Source of the DNA: Limisphaerales bacterium
Lineage (GTDB): Bacteria > Verrucomicrobiota > Verrucomicrobiia > Limisphaerales > UBA1096
Length of the DNA stretch: 64,000 nucleotides
Direction of reading: 5' to 3'
Assembly: GCA_004213515.1 (NCBI GenBank)
Contig: SHAK01000002.1
Span: forward strand, 1-64,000
Position numbers and translations under genes: made by a program. The notes beneath the pieces were generated by a model that was not told the origin of the DNA, did not search any database, and saw only the letters and a list, made by a program, of their open reading frames with translations. Shown one piece after another: positions 46,282 through 55,321 of this stretch; positions within the stretch are counted from its first letter, which is position 1; each line of letters opens with the position of its first letter.

Positions 46282-46968
46282 TTGGTCAAAACAATTGTCA
46301 TTACTGGAGTTACCCGCGGAATCGGGCGTGGTTTAGTCGAGGAGTTTGACCTTCTTGGGCACAAGATTATTGGGTGCGGTCGAACTGGAGAACTAATCGA
46401 AAAATTACAAAAAAAACTTGGAGCGAAACATCAATTTTCATGTCTAGATGTCACCAACGATAAACTCGTCGCCGACTGGGCAAACAGAAGTCTAGCAAAG
46501 CATGGATCTCCAGATCTGCTAATTAATAATGCTGCGATTATCAACTCTAATAGTTCACTTGTAAACGTCTCAGCCGCTGATTTCGATACTGTCATTGATA
46601 TTAACATTAAGGGAGTCGCTAACGTTATTAGGCATTTCGCTCCAGAGATGATTAAGTGCAACCATGGTATAATAGTAAACCTTAGCTCAGGATGGGGGCG
46701 GAGCACTTCACCCGAAGTGGCACCCTATTGCGCCACAAAATGGGCTATAGAGGGGCTGAGTAAAGCAATGGCAGAAGAACTTCCTGGCGGCATGGCATGT
46801 GTCCCATTAAGCCCTGGCGTAGTGAACACCGAAATGCTACAAAGCTGCTTTAGCAATGGAGCTAATACAGCTATAAAACCAAAAGAATTTGCAAAAATTG
46901 CCGCTCCTTTTCTACTTGGCTTGAGACCAAAAGATAACGGCCAGTCACTCTCTGTACCTAACGTTTAG
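46282..46968 (+). CDS. Short-chain dehydrogenase/reductase
   Basis: This 228-aa SDR begins at TTG 46282 in the ORF track, 11 bases after the DUF1080 stop; no better in-frame ATG fits before the glycine-rich loop. It has TGVTRGIGRG (NAD(P) binding), NNAAI, and the catalytic Ser (NLSSGWG), Tyr and Lys in PYCATKW. It is near the DUF1080 and amidohydrolase genes. Substrate not determinable. Confidence 0.88.
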   Translation: MVKTIVITGVTRGIGRGLVEEFDLLGHKIIGCGRTGELIEKLQKKLGAKHQFSCLDVTNDKLVADWANRSLAKHGSPDLLINNAAIINSNSSLVNVSAADFDTVIDINIKGVANVIRHFAPEMIKCNHGIIVNLSSGWGRSTSPEVAPYCATKWAIEGLSKAMAEELPGGMACVPLSPGVVNTEMLQSCFSNGANTAIKPKEFAKIAAPFLLGLRPKDNGQSLSVPNV

Positions 46969-46978
46969 AAACTTAATA

Positions 46979-47296
46979 TTAATTAAAACTTTCAAAGCGA
47001 TCTGTGTCCGCCATGATATCACTCAGCACTGATAAACCAGTAAAGATTGCTGAATCATTTAGAGGAAGCTTGCGCTGTCGGACGCTATAGGCACATCCAA
47101 AAAGATTTAACCCGTTAGACTTTAATTTAATTAGACGAGAATCACTTAATCCTTCAACCGCGTCGTCTATACAATATAGATAAACTTTGTCCCCATTCGC
47201 TAAAGCCTTTTCTGCTTGAGTAAGTGCTTGAGCGAATCCTGGCTTATCTGGAGAAACAGAAACCATCAAACCCAATTTTTTTTGGTCATTAAGCAA
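46979..47296 (-). CDS. DsrE/DsrF-like small protein
   Basis: This 105-aa protein reads KKLGLMVSVSPDKPGFAQALTQAEKAL, VYLYCIDDAVEGL and LFGCAYSVRQRKLPL, matching the DsrE-like fold (rhodanese-related sulfur carriers) that often keep a Cys in this region (Cys in GCAY). The start is TTG in the track. It is convergent with the SDR gene and downstream of the esterase, 12 bases after it. Sulfur relay function is possible but the partners are absent. Confidence 0.7.
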   Translation of the reverse strand: MLNDQKKLGLMVSVSPDKPGFAQALTQAEKALANGDKVYLYCIDDAVEGLSDSRLIKLKSNGLNLFGCAYSVRQRKLPLNDSAIFTGLSVLSDIMADTDRFESFN

Positions 47297-47308
47297 CCTT
47301 GTTAATTC

Positions 47309-48250
47309 CTATTTACTCAAGCTATTAAGATGCTCCTTAACTTTTGGCACGCCTTTTAAATATTTAATAGATTTTAGAAATTGGTGCATTCTGGTGACGG
47401 TTTTCCGGAACATTTGATTGTCATAACGTCCCAGATTAAAAAAACCATGAGGCATATTCTCATAACCTTCTAAATCTACCCGTAAACCCATTTTAGCAGC
47501 CTTTTCTGAATATGCTTTAGCATTAGAGTAGGGAACTGTTGTATCCGCCGTCCCGTGAAGAATAAGTGTAGGTGGTAGACCCTTTCGAATATTGTGAAAA
47601 GGTGAAATCGTTTTTGGATCTTCCACACCAAGTCTCGTCTTAAGTTTATCTGCCTGGGCTCCCCCAAATGTCTTTAAACCCTTCGCCATAGCCGTGATAA
47701 GCACAGGATTATAAAGAATCATAGCATTCGGGACAGAACTGACCTTAATATCCTCACCGGGTTCTTCATACTTAGATAATGTTCCAGTGCTAGCTGCCAC
47801 ATGCCCTCCAGCTGAACCCCCTCCAGAAACAATCCTGTCCGGGTCAATTCCTAGTCGATTAGCGTTTTTTCGAATCCATCGAATAGCTGATTTACCATCA
47901 CGAACACAATGAAAAGGCTTAGTTCCTTGCCTGCTAAAAACTCTATAATCCGCTGTCATTGCTACCATACCCATTGAAGCGAGATATCTACAATGCTCCT
48001 GGAATTGTTTCGGCGTACCACCCCGCCAACCGCCACCAAAGAAAAACACTATTGCAGGCCGATTTGAATTGGCCTTGTGCGACTTAGGTTCATAAATATA
48101 AACCTTTAGCTTAGTGCTACCAATAGTTTTATACACTTCAGATCGAGAGCCAGGCAGATCGAAAGCACTTTCGTAAGAACTTTTTTTCTCCTGTCCAAAT
48201 AACGACAGTGAAAACAATATAGCTGCAGTTAATAAAATATTTTTTTTCAT
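47309..48250 (-). CDS. Secreted alpha/beta hydrolase (BD-FAE/esterase-like)
   Basis: This 313-aa protein has a signal peptide (about 1-19). The oxyanion motif FFFGGGWRGGTP and nucleophile GGGSAGGHVA are clear; HGTADTTVPYSNA holds the Asp region and NMPHGFFNLGRYD the His. It is one of the secreted carboxylesterase-like proteins common in polysaccharide-degrading PVC bacteria. It lies between the ADH (6 bases) and the DsrE-like gene. Confidence 0.88.
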   Translation of the reverse strand: MKKNILLTAAILFSLSLFGQEKKSSYESAFDLPGSRSEVYKTIGSTKLKVYIYEPKSHKANSNRPAIVFFFGGGWRGGTPKQFQEHCRYLASMGMVAMTADYRVFSRQGTKPFHCVRDGKSAIRWIRKNANRLGIDPDRIVSGGGSAGGHVAASTGTLSKYEEPGEDIKVSSVPNAMILYNPVLITAMAKGLKTFGGAQADKLKTRLGVEDPKTISPFHNIRKGLPPTLILHGTADTTVPYSNAKAYSEKAAKMGLRVDLEGYENMPHGFFNLGRYDNQMFRKTVTRMHQFLKSIKYLKGVPKVKEHLNSLSK

Positions 48251-48256
48251 TAATAA

Positions 48257-49390
48257 TTAAATATCAAACTTAATGATCTGCCTCGCAACTTCTCCTTGGG
48301 CAAGTGCATCAAAACCCTCATTCACTTGATCCAAAGTAATGAAACGACTATTTAAAACATCAATCTGAAGATGACCCTCACGGGACAACTCCAAGAATCG
48401 AGGTATATCTCTTTTAGGAACACAAGACCCCATGTATGAACCTAAAAGCTGGCGTTCCTCTGCAACTAAAGATAGTGCAGGAATTCTTAATTCACTTCCT
48501 GGACTTGGCAGCCCGACAGTAATTGTCCGTCCACCCTTACATGTAGCGGAGTAGGCCTGTCCAAGCGCTTTCTCACTTCCAACTGCTTCAAAGACATCTG
48601 TCGCACCACCACCTGTCAAATCTCGAAGAGCTGACACTGGATCAACCTCCGAAGCATTAATTGCATGCGTTGCTCCAGCCTCCTTGGCTAAGTCTAACTT
48701 ATTCTGCAGTGTGTCTACCGCAATAATGGGATACGCCCCGACTAATTTTAAACCAAGAACGACACTCAACCCAACCCCTCCGACACCAAATACAGCTGCT
48801 GTTGTTCCCTGTTGCACCTTGGCAGTGTTCACAACCGCACCTACACCAGTCATTATTGCACAACCGAATAATGCAGCCATTTCAATTGGATACGACTTTT
48901 CAATTTTAATCAGCGACTCAGGAGCCGCAACAGTGTATTCTGAATAACCTGAAACACCCTGATGATGATTAATCACTTCACCTCCAGGAACACTGAATCT
49001 TCGACCGCCATTAAGAAGTTGGCCTGTTATTGCAGCCTCATAAGCCGGTTCACAAAGAGGAGCTCGCCCCACTGCACACATTGAACAGCCTCCACAACAA
49101 GGCACAAAAGAAAAAACCACATGATCATCAGGCTTCAAATTTTTTACGCCAGAGCCAACATCTCGAACAACACCAGCTGCCTCATGTCCCATAACCATTG
49201 GTACTGGACGCGGTCGTGATCCATTTATTACTGACAAATCAGAATGACAAAGCCCTGCCCCAGCTACTTGAACCAAAACCTCACCATGCTTTGGCCCATC
49301 AAGCTCTACCTCCTCAATAGAAAGAGGAAGCGAATTAACGTAAGGCCTAGGCAATTCCATTTGCCGAATGACTGCTGCCTTGGTTTTCAC
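48257..49390 (-). CDS. Zinc-dependent alcohol dehydrogenase
   Basis: This 377-aa MDR enzyme has catalytic zinc ligands in GAGLCHSDLSV and GHEAAGVV, structural zinc cysteines in CCGGCSMCAVGRAPLCE, and the Rossmann loop GVGGVGLSVVLG. The C-terminal LDQVNEGFDALAQGEVARQIIKFDI is typical. It belongs to the class III-like group. It is the first gene of the ADH-esterase-DsrE unit. It is a possible, unlinked source of NAD recycling for aldehyde metabolism, but nothing in the sequence ties it to the BMC. Confidence 0.92.
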   Translation of the reverse strand: MKTKAAVIRQMELPRPYVNSLPLSIEEVELDGPKHGEVLVQVAGAGLCHSDLSVINGSRPRPVPMVMGHEAAGVVRDVGSGVKNLKPDDHVVFSFVPCCGGCSMCAVGRAPLCEPAYEAAITGQLLNGGRRFSVPGGEVINHHQGVSGYSEYTVAAPESLIKIEKSYPIEMAALFGCAIMTGVGAVVNTAKVQQGTTAAVFGVGGVGLSVVLGLKLVGAYPIIAVDTLQNKLDLAKEAGATHAINASEVDPVSALRDLTGGGATDVFEAVGSEKALGQAYSATCKGGRTITVGLPSPGSELRIPALSLVAEERQLLGSYMGSCVPKRDIPRFLELSREGHLQIDVLNSRFITLDQVNEGFDALAQGEVARQIIKFDI

Positions 49391-49488
49391 GCCCCAAAAC
49401 TAACGTCGTGCTAGAATTAGGGCAAACATGGAGTCAATAAATTAGCGACTTAAGCTTGAACCAAAGTGGATGATATTGGCAACTTGGT

Positions 49489-49505
49489 GAGGAATTCATA
49501 AAGTG
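49489..49505 (+). promoter_or_regulatory. Shine-Dalgarno site supporting the GTG start of the RluA-type gene
   Basis: GAGG (49489-49492) lies 10 bases before the GTG at 49503. It favours the GTG as start, since no good ATG lies closer to the S4 domain. Confidence 0.55.
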
Positions 49506-50474
49506 GTTGGAGAACTTTTAGAAAATGAGCCGAAATCAACTGTAGTTATAATACAGGAAACGTTGACTAATGAACGACTTGACCGTTATCTCACAACAAT
49601 GTTGCCTAATGTTTCGAGAGGTACCATTCAGCGACTTTTACGTGAAGGACACATCTTCGTTAATGATAAAAAAGCCAAGAACACTCAACATCCAGTTGCC
49701 GGGCAAACAATCAAAATTAATTGGCCAATCCCAAAAGATGTAAAAGCAAAACCCGAAGATTTGCCCATAAATATTCTTTTTGAGGATGATGATCTAATAG
49801 TAGTAAACAAGGCTTCTGGCATGCCAACCCACCCAAGTAACGGCCATGATTGCGGCACCCTCGTAAACGCACTTCTGTATCATTGTGCTAGTAGCCTTAG
49901 CGGGGTTGGCGGAGTAGTTCGTCCAGGTATTGTACATAGGTTAGATATGAATACCTCAGGTTGCCTAGTTGCTGCAAAAAATGATGCAGCGCATCTGGGC
50001 TTAGCCTCCCAATTTAAAAATCGTGAAGTTGATAAAATTTATCATGCCATTGTCGCAGGAAAATTAGAGAAAGACGAAGGCAAAATCGATGCCCCTATCG
50101 CTAGACATCCTAAGAATAGAAAAATGATGTCCGTACAAACAGATGCAAGCCGTGAAGCACAAACTAGTTGGAGTGTGATTGAACGCATGAATAAATGCAC
50201 ACTTGTTGAGGTGAAAATTCATACCGGACGCACTCACCAGATTCGTGTACACTTTAAACATATCGGGTTCCCTATAATTGGAGATACAACTTACGGACCA
50301 AAAGCTGCATCGCAACTAAGCAGCAATACTGGAATAAACCCGCAACGGCAAATGTTGCATGCTAAACAACTCTCATTCGCACACCCTAAAACAGGGAAAG
50401 CAAAATCATTTGAAGCCCCTTGGCCTATCGACTTTGAGCAAACGGTAAATATATTACGAAATAATAAATTATAA
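49503..50474 (+). CDS. RluA-family pseudouridine synthase (RluD-like)
   Basis: This 323-aa enzyme isomerises uridines in 23S rRNA. It has an S4 RNA-binding domain (about 22-70, RLDRYLTTMLPNVSRGTIQRLL) and the catalytic GIVHRLDMNTSG with Asp148. KIHTGRTHQIRVH is the later family motif. It uses a GTG start. It is most like RluD because of the S4 domain, but E. coli-style naming is not secure. It is followed 7 bases later by the DUF456 gene. Confidence 0.93.
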   Translation: MVGELLENEPKSTVVIIQETLTNERLDRYLTTMLPNVSRGTIQRLLREGHIFVNDKKAKNTQHPVAGQTIKINWPIPKDVKAKPEDLPINILFEDDDLIVVNKASGMPTHPSNGHDCGTLVNALLYHCASSLSGVGGVVRPGIVHRLDMNTSGCLVAAKNDAAHLGLASQFKNREVDKIYHAIVAGKLEKDEGKIDAPIARHPKNRKMMSVQTDASREAQTSWSVIERMNKCTLVEVKIHTGRTHQIRVHFKHIGFPIIGDTTYGPKAASQLSSNTGINPQRQMLHAKQLSFAHPKTGKAKSFEAPWPIDFEQTVNILRNNKL

Positions 50475-50481
50475 TTAAGTT

Positions 50482-51105
50482 ATGTTAGAACTTTGGATTG
50501 GTTTTGGGTTGATTATATTGGTGATGTTTATTGGTATGATTGGAAATCTTATTCCCGGCGTACCTGGCACATCGCTAATCTTTACTGCTGGACTTATACA
50601 CCAAATTTATTTTGGAGACGGTGGTGGAATAGGATGGTTTTGGATTTTTGCACTAGGAATACTAACGTTAGCTTCATTCTTAATTGACTACATAGCTTCA
50701 CTTCTTGGAGCAAAAACACTGGGAGCCACTTGGCGCGGAATGCTTGGAGCATTTGTCGGAATCATTCTTGGATTAATTTTGTTACCTCCCTTTGGAATTA
50801 TTATTGGCCCATTTGTTGGAGCGATTGTTTTTGAATGGGCCTTCGGTCGGGAAGTCAGAGAAGCTAGTAAAGCTGGAGTTGGCGCAGTTGTGGGAGTCTT
50901 ACTTGGCATGGTTGGTTCAGCTATTTGCGGCATGGTAATGTTGGGCATATTTTTGGTTGCAGCCTTACCATATGAACACACAAAAACAGGCTCTCAAAAA
51001 ATTGAATCCCAACAGAAAAAAATGCTTCCTCAAATAGTTAAAACAAATTTAATTCCTAGTAAGGAAAATTCGGAAAACAACGAATCAGCTAACTTAGCCA
51101 ATTAG
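50482..51105 (+). CDS. DUF456 membrane protein
   Basis: This 207-aa protein has about five membrane helices (roughly 3-25, 45-70, 85-105, 110-125, 130-160) rich in Gly, typical of DUF456 (GLIILVMFIGMIGNLIPGVP, GPFVGAIVFEW). The last 40 residues are hydrophilic. No function is assigned to the family. It is probably cotranscribed with the pseudouridine synthase gene. Confidence 0.85.
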   Translation: MLELWIGFGLIILVMFIGMIGNLIPGVPGTSLIFTAGLIHQIYFGDGGGIGWFWIFALGILTLASFLIDYIASLLGAKTLGATWRGMLGAFVGIILGLILLPPFGIIIGPFVGAIVFEWAFGREVREASKAGVGAVVGVLLGMVGSAICGMVMLGIFLVAALPYEHTKTGSQKIESQQKKMLPQIVKTNLIPSKENSENNESANLAN

Positions 51106-51305
51106 TTAGAATCTGACTGATCATTTTTTACTAGAGATTTCATTGCTTCAATTGCTTCAACTCCCAGTTCATCATTTTTCGCCTCAACCCCAAGCGATGC
51201 ATTGCTTTTGGCCAAATCCTCACCAAGTAATTCCATATCTTGGCCATAAAGCTCGGTCGTTTTTTTTTGTTGCTCACCGTTCATGAAAATAAAGTGCCTA
51301 AACAC
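51102..51305 (-). CDS. Small charged hypothetical protein
   Basis: This 67-aa ORF (60 aa if the second Met is used) is acidic and helix-prone (MNGEQQKKTTELYGQDMELLGE). It overlaps the DUF456 gene tail-to-tail by 4 bases. It is between the real genes on both sides and is not a shadow of either, but length alone does not prove it is coding. Codon composition was not computed. Confidence 0.4.
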   Translation of the reverse strand: MFRHFIFMNGEQQKKTTELYGQDMELLGEDLAKSNASLGVEAKNDELGVEAIEAMKSLVKNDQSDSN

Positions 51306-51390
51306 TAAGAAAAAAGCAACAAACAGAAATCAGAAATAATCTTCGAATTCCATTGCCAAAGCCTTATTTCAGGAGTAACAAGACCTATCA

Positions 51391-52326
51391 ATGAACCTGT
51401 TTTATTCTATCACTAGAGGGGCAGCGCTTACTGTTGCAGCTACCGCTATATTACTAATTCCTGCTGCCGGCCAAACCGCCGAAGGATGGCTGGTTGATTT
51501 TGAAAAAGCCAAGACTCAAGCTGCTAAGGAAGGTAAAAGTCTTTTAATGGAGTTTACCGGTTCAGATTGGTGCCCCCCCTGTAAGTCACTCGCAAAAAGT
51601 GTACTAACGCAAGATGTGTTCAAAAACGAGATTCCAAAAGATTTCGTTTTACTAAAGCTCGACAATCCTCGGGATAAATCTAAGCAAACGCCTGAGGAAA
51701 TAGAACAATACAAAACGCTTAGCAAAAAATATGGTATTCAAGGTGTTCCAACAATTTTTCTCGCAGACGCCAAAGGACGCCCTTATTGGCAGACAGTGGG
51801 TTATAGTGGTGATCCTGCCGATAAATATGTGGCGAACCTTAAAGATCAGCTTAAAACTTTAGCAAAAAGGGATGCAGCCTTTGCAAAAGCCGCAGACTCC
51901 TCTGGTTCCGAAAAAGCCAAGTATATAGCCGAGGGACTTTCCCTTGTATCTAGCGAATTAGCTCTTAATACCTACAGTGATGAAATAGCAGAGATCATCA
52001 AACTCGACGCCAAAAATGAAGCCGGACTAAAAGGCAAATACGAAGGATTAAAAAATAGTGTTAACTTTAAATCAGAACTTGAAAAAGTTATGAGATCCGG
52101 AGGTGATGATCCTAAGGCTGTCCTAGCTGCAATAGACAAGTTAATCGAAGAAAAGAAACCAACTGGCGAAGCTAAGCAAGAGGCTCTTTTCTATAAAGGA
52201 TCTATATACTTCCGAGATGATAAGCCTAAAGCGAAAGTCACTTTGCTTGAAGCTCAAAAATTAGCGCCTGAAAGTGAAACTGCTAAGCGAATTACCGGAA
52301 TACTAGACCGTTTCTTTAAAGAATAA
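51391..52326 (+). CDS. Secreted thioredoxin-like protein with helical tail
   Basis: This 311-aa protein has a signal peptide (about 1-28). The thioredoxin-like domain (about 30-155) has GSDWCPPCKSLAKS with Cys61 and Cys64, and GIQGVPTIFLAD with the cis-Pro. Residues ~160-311 are helical, with a TPR-like region near the end (PKAKVTLLEAQKLAPESETAKR). A periplasmic thiol oxidoreductase is likely, in a disulfide or cytochrome pathway. It is a single gene. Confidence 0.85.
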   Translation: MNLFYSITRGAALTVAATAILLIPAAGQTAEGWLVDFEKAKTQAAKEGKSLLMEFTGSDWCPPCKSLAKSVLTQDVFKNEIPKDFVLLKLDNPRDKSKQTPEEIEQYKTLSKKYGIQGVPTIFLADAKGRPYWQTVGYSGDPADKYVANLKDQLKTLAKRDAAFAKAADSSGSEKAKYIAEGLSLVSSELALNTYSDEIAEIIKLDAKNEAGLKGKYEGLKNSVNFKSELEKVMRSGGDDPKAVLAAIDKLIEEKKPTGEAKQEALFYKGSIYFRDDKPKAKVTLLEAQKLAPESETAKRITGILDRFFKE

Positions 52327-52460
52327 GTCCTTCAATTTAAAAACAGATTCTAAAATACAACTTTTTACAAAGGCACGTTCAGCTTCTGCTGCCGTGTCTT
52401 TCTTATTATAAAAACTATTAATTTTATTCATTTTCAGCCTAAAAAGTAAAAAAAAAGGCG

Positions 52461-52489
52461 TTGACACTCGGTGTGTACCACGCTGTGAT
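52461..52489 (+). promoter_or_regulatory. Candidate promoter for the Gfo/Idh gene
   Basis: TTGACA (52461-52466, perfect) and TGTGAT (52484-52489) are 17 bases apart, about 65 bases before the ATG at 52554. The -10 matches at four positions. The 227-bp gap holds no other clear feature. Confidence 0.4.
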
Positions 52490-52553
52490 CCCCCTTTGTC
52501 CGTTACTAGCAACCCTGCTTCAAAATTAAACGGTCTAAATGCGCACATCCTGA

Positions 52554-53666
52554 ATGAGCGACAAAAAATTTAATATTGCCATCGTTGGCCTCGGATTCGG
52601 GGCTGAGTTTATTCCCATTCATCAGGCACACCCAAATGCCAACCTTATTGCTGTATGTCGGCGCAATGAACTAGAGATGAATGCTGTAGCAGATCAGTTC
52701 GGGATCGAAAAACGCTACACCGACTATGATGAATTGCTTAAAGATCCTGAAATCGATGCAGTTCATATCAACTCCCCTATTCCAGATCATGCCCCACAAT
52801 CCCTAAAAGCTCTTCGTGCTGGCAAACACGTTATGTGCACTGTGCCTATGGCAACAACTATCGAGGAATGTGAAGAGTTGTGTAAAGCAGTCGACGAAAC
52901 GGGCCTCAAGTACATGATGGCCGAAACAGTCGTTTATAGCCGTGAATTTCTTTTTATTAAGGATCTTTATGATAAAGGCGAATTAGGTAAACTCCAATAT
53001 CTTGCCGCAAGTCACCCTCAAGATATGGATGGATGGCCTAGTTACTGGGAAAAGATGATACCTATGCACTACGCCACTCACGTTGTTAGCCCTTGCCTTG
53101 GTATGGTAAATGGATTGGCGGAATACGTAAGTTGTTTTGGAAGCGGCACCGTTAGAGACGATATAGCTCAAAAAAGTGGTAACAAGTTTGCTGTAGAGAG
53201 TTGCCATATCAAAATTAAAGATAGTGACCTGTCAGCACATATATGGCGCTTCCTTTACGATGTAGCCCGTCAATACCGTGAAAGCATCGATGTATATGGA
53301 AGCAAAAAGAGCTTTGAGTGGACGCTCGTCGAAGGTGAACCTAGCGTCTTACATGTAGCCAAACGTCCAGAAGCTGAAATTCCTGAAAAAGTAGAAATTC
53401 CTGACTTCGCACATTTATTACCTGAGCCAATACAAAAATTCACTCAAAGTATTGAGGATGCAGATCATCTTTCCTTTGTACAAGGTGGGGGCCATGGAGG
53501 AAGTCATCCTCATATGGTAAATGAATTCTTTAGTGCTCTAGTCGAAGACCGAGATCCTTGGCCAAACGCCAAGACATCCGCTAACTGGACCTGTGTAGGC
53601 ATTTGCGCCCACCAAAGTGCAGAACAAGGAGGTACTCGCATCAATCTCCCATCTTTTACTATATAA
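52554..53666 (+). CDS. Gfo/Idh/MocA-family oxidoreductase with altered EKP motif
   Basis: This 370-aa protein has the Rossmann N-terminal part ([36 protein letters not shown]) and the C-terminal beta-sandwich dimer domain. At the place where the family normally has E-K-P, whose Lys is catalytic, this protein reads [11 protein letters not shown], so the Lys is missing. Some Gfo/Idh subgroups share this change; whether it binds NAD(P) for redox or another cofactor use is open. It is followed 25 bases later by the sugar transporter. Confidence 0.85.
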   Translation: MSDKKFNIAIVGLGFGAEFIPIHQAHPNANLIAVCRRNELEMNAVADQFGIEKRYTDYDELLKDPEIDAVHINSPIPDHAPQSLKALRAGKHVMCTVPMATTIEECEELCKAVDETGLKYMMAETVVYSREFLFIKDLYDKGELGKLQYLAASHPQDMDGWPSYWEKMIPMHYATHVVSPCLGMVNGLAEYVSCFGSGTVRDDIAQKSGNKFAVESCHIKIKDSDLSAHIWRFLYDVARQYRESIDVYGSKKSFEWTLVEGEPSVLHVAKRPEAEIPEKVEIPDFAHLLPEPIQKFTQSIEDADHLSFVQGGGHGGSHPHMVNEFFSALVEDRDPWPNAKTSANWTCVGICAHQSAEQGGTRINLPSFTI

Positions 53667-53691
53667 ATTTTTACTCTTAAATCTAAAAACT

Positions 53692-55257
53692 ATGACTAAC
53701 GAAAACACTATAAGTGAAGTGAATGCCAAGCGGCTCCTATGGGCTGGTTTCATGGCCATTCTAGCAGCCGGTGTCGGGTTCGCCATTCGTGGCGGCATCT
53801 TCGATAATTGGGGAGACGAATATGGATTCACTGGATTACAGCTGGGTGCAATTGGCGGAATGGGATTCTCAGGATTCTGTTTTGGCATCATCATTGGAGG
53901 CGTTGTTTGCGATAAAATAGGATACGGAAAACTAGTTTTTGTTGCATTCGCTTTTCACATCCTGTCTGCAATTATAACTTTTACTGCAGGCGGAGATACA
54001 GCGTACACTAGCTTGTATTGGGGAATGTTCTGCTTTGCTTTTGCTAATGGCACTTTGGAGGCTGTTGCTAATCCTTTGGTGGCTACATTATTCCCTGAAA
54101 AACGAAACCATTACTTAAACATATTACATGCTTCTTGGCCTGCTGGAATGGTTATTGGAGGTGTGATTGGATGGGTTTTAGACGATAAACTTAATTGGAG
54201 TTGGCAACTTCAATTATCACTATATTTAATACCTACCGTTATTTATGGAATAATGTTTCTAGGTCAAAAATATCCAAAATCCGAAGCGGCTGAAAAAGGA
54301 CTTAGTCTCGGAGAAATGTTCAAAGATGTCGGCATACTTGGCGGATTAATTATTTGCTATTTATTAGTATTATTTTTCCAAGGAATTCTACCTGCTGATT
54401 TAAGCTGGGTTGCGTGGATTATCGGCGGAGGGCTTTTGATCTCAATTGCTGTAATAACAGGATTTGCAGTTGGGCATTGGTTAATATTCGTACTTTTTAT
54501 TGCACATGCTCTAGTCGGCGCGGTCGAATTAGGTACTGACGGTTGGATTCAAAATATCACCGGAAACATTCTAAGTTCAGAAGAAGGAAAGATTCTTTTC
54601 GTTTGGACATCATTAATGATGTTTGGCCTTCGTTTCTGTGCTCATTGGATGGAAAAAACTCTTAATCTTAAACCTGTCACTCTTCTTTTTGTTTGTGCTG
54701 TTTTAGCATGTATAGGATTAAATTTAGTTAGTACAGCAACTGCTTTCACGGGAGCCATTATTGCTTTAAGCGTATATGCTTTTGGTAAAACGTTCTTCTG
54801 GCCTACTATGTTAGCAGTTGCATCTGACAGATTTCCTAGATCAGGAGCTATTGCAATTAGTATTATGGGCGGAATTGGTATGATGTCATCGGGCTTACTA
54901 GGTTCACCTGGATTAGGTTATGCAAAAGATCGTTTTTCAGGAGAAGCACTTAACGAGAGTAATCCTGCTCTTTACCAAGAGTATAAAGCAGAAACCCCTA
55001 GCAAGTGGTTATTCTTGAATGAAGTGAACGGTATAGATGCAACAAAACTCGGTGAGATTTCAAAGAAGGAAACAGCTGAAAGAACAGACAATGAAAAAGC
55101 TGTAGCTCAAGCTTCAATTGAAGGAGATCGAAGAACGCTTAAAGCTGATTCATTTATACCGGCAGCAATGGCTGTTATTTATTTATTACTATTCTTTTAC
55201 TTCAAAGGTATTGGAGGATACAAGCCACTTACCATTGATGATCTTAAAAAGGAATAA
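53692..55257 (+). CDS. MFS sugar transporter
   Basis: This ~521-aa membrane protein has about 12 helices and resembles FucP/sugar-proton symporters, with [22 protein letters not shown] near the first helices. The ORF track start (53617) overlaps the Gfo/Idh gene and adds 25 polar residues; ATG 53692 is preferred. It carries a hydrophilic stretch (about 440-490). It is the last gene before the shared terminator and faces the BMC operon. Its likely role is uptake of a sugar, which cannot be identified from sequence. Confidence 0.82.
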   Translation: MTNENTISEVNAKRLLWAGFMAILAAGVGFAIRGGIFDNWGDEYGFTGLQLGAIGGMGFSGFCFGIIIGGVVCDKIGYGKLVFVAFAFHILSAIITFTAGGDTAYTSLYWGMFCFAFANGTLEAVANPLVATLFPEKRNHYLNILHASWPAGMVIGGVIGWVLDDKLNWSWQLQLSLYLIPTVIYGIMFLGQKYPKSEAAEKGLSLGEMFKDVGILGGLIICYLLVLFFQGILPADLSWVAWIIGGGLLISIAVITGFAVGHWLIFVLFIAHALVGAVELGTDGWIQNITGNILSSEEGKILFVWTSLMMFGLRFCAHWMEKTLNLKPVTLLFVCAVLACIGLNLVSTATAFTGAIIALSVYAFGKTFFWPTMLAVASDRFPRSGAIAISIMGGIGMMSSGLLGSPGLGYAKDRFSGEALNESNPALYQEYKAETPSKWLFLNEVNGIDATKLGEISKKETAERTDNEKAVAQASIEGDRRTLKADSFIPAAMAVIYLLLFFYFKGIGGYKPLTIDDLKKE

Positions 55258-55280
55258 ATGAGATTTTAAGTTCACAAAAA

Positions 55281-55307
55281 GGGCGACCGAAAGGTCGCCC
55301 TTTTTTT
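55281..55307. terminator. Bidirectional terminator between the MFS gene and the BMC operon
   Basis: GGGCGACC-GAAA-GGTCGCCC is a perfect 8-bp stem with a GAAA tetraloop, followed by seven Ts on the plus strand and five Ts when read on the minus strand (AAAAA before the stem). It closes both convergent units: the plus-strand transporter gene (24 bases before) and the minus-strand TIM-barrel gene (15 bases after). Confidence 0.92.
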
Positions 55308-55321
55308 ATAATCTTATAAAG

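Noticed and set aside
52303-52548. 81-aa minus-strand ORF in the gap before the Gfo/Idh gene
   Set aside because: It has no recognisable domain, an odd composition and overlaps a promoter-like sequence of the plus-strand gene. I do not think it is coding.
53617-53691. Upstream extension of the MFS gene in the ORF track
   Set aside because: The extra 25 residues overlap the Gfo/Idh gene end and are not transporter-like. ATG 53692 fits better.
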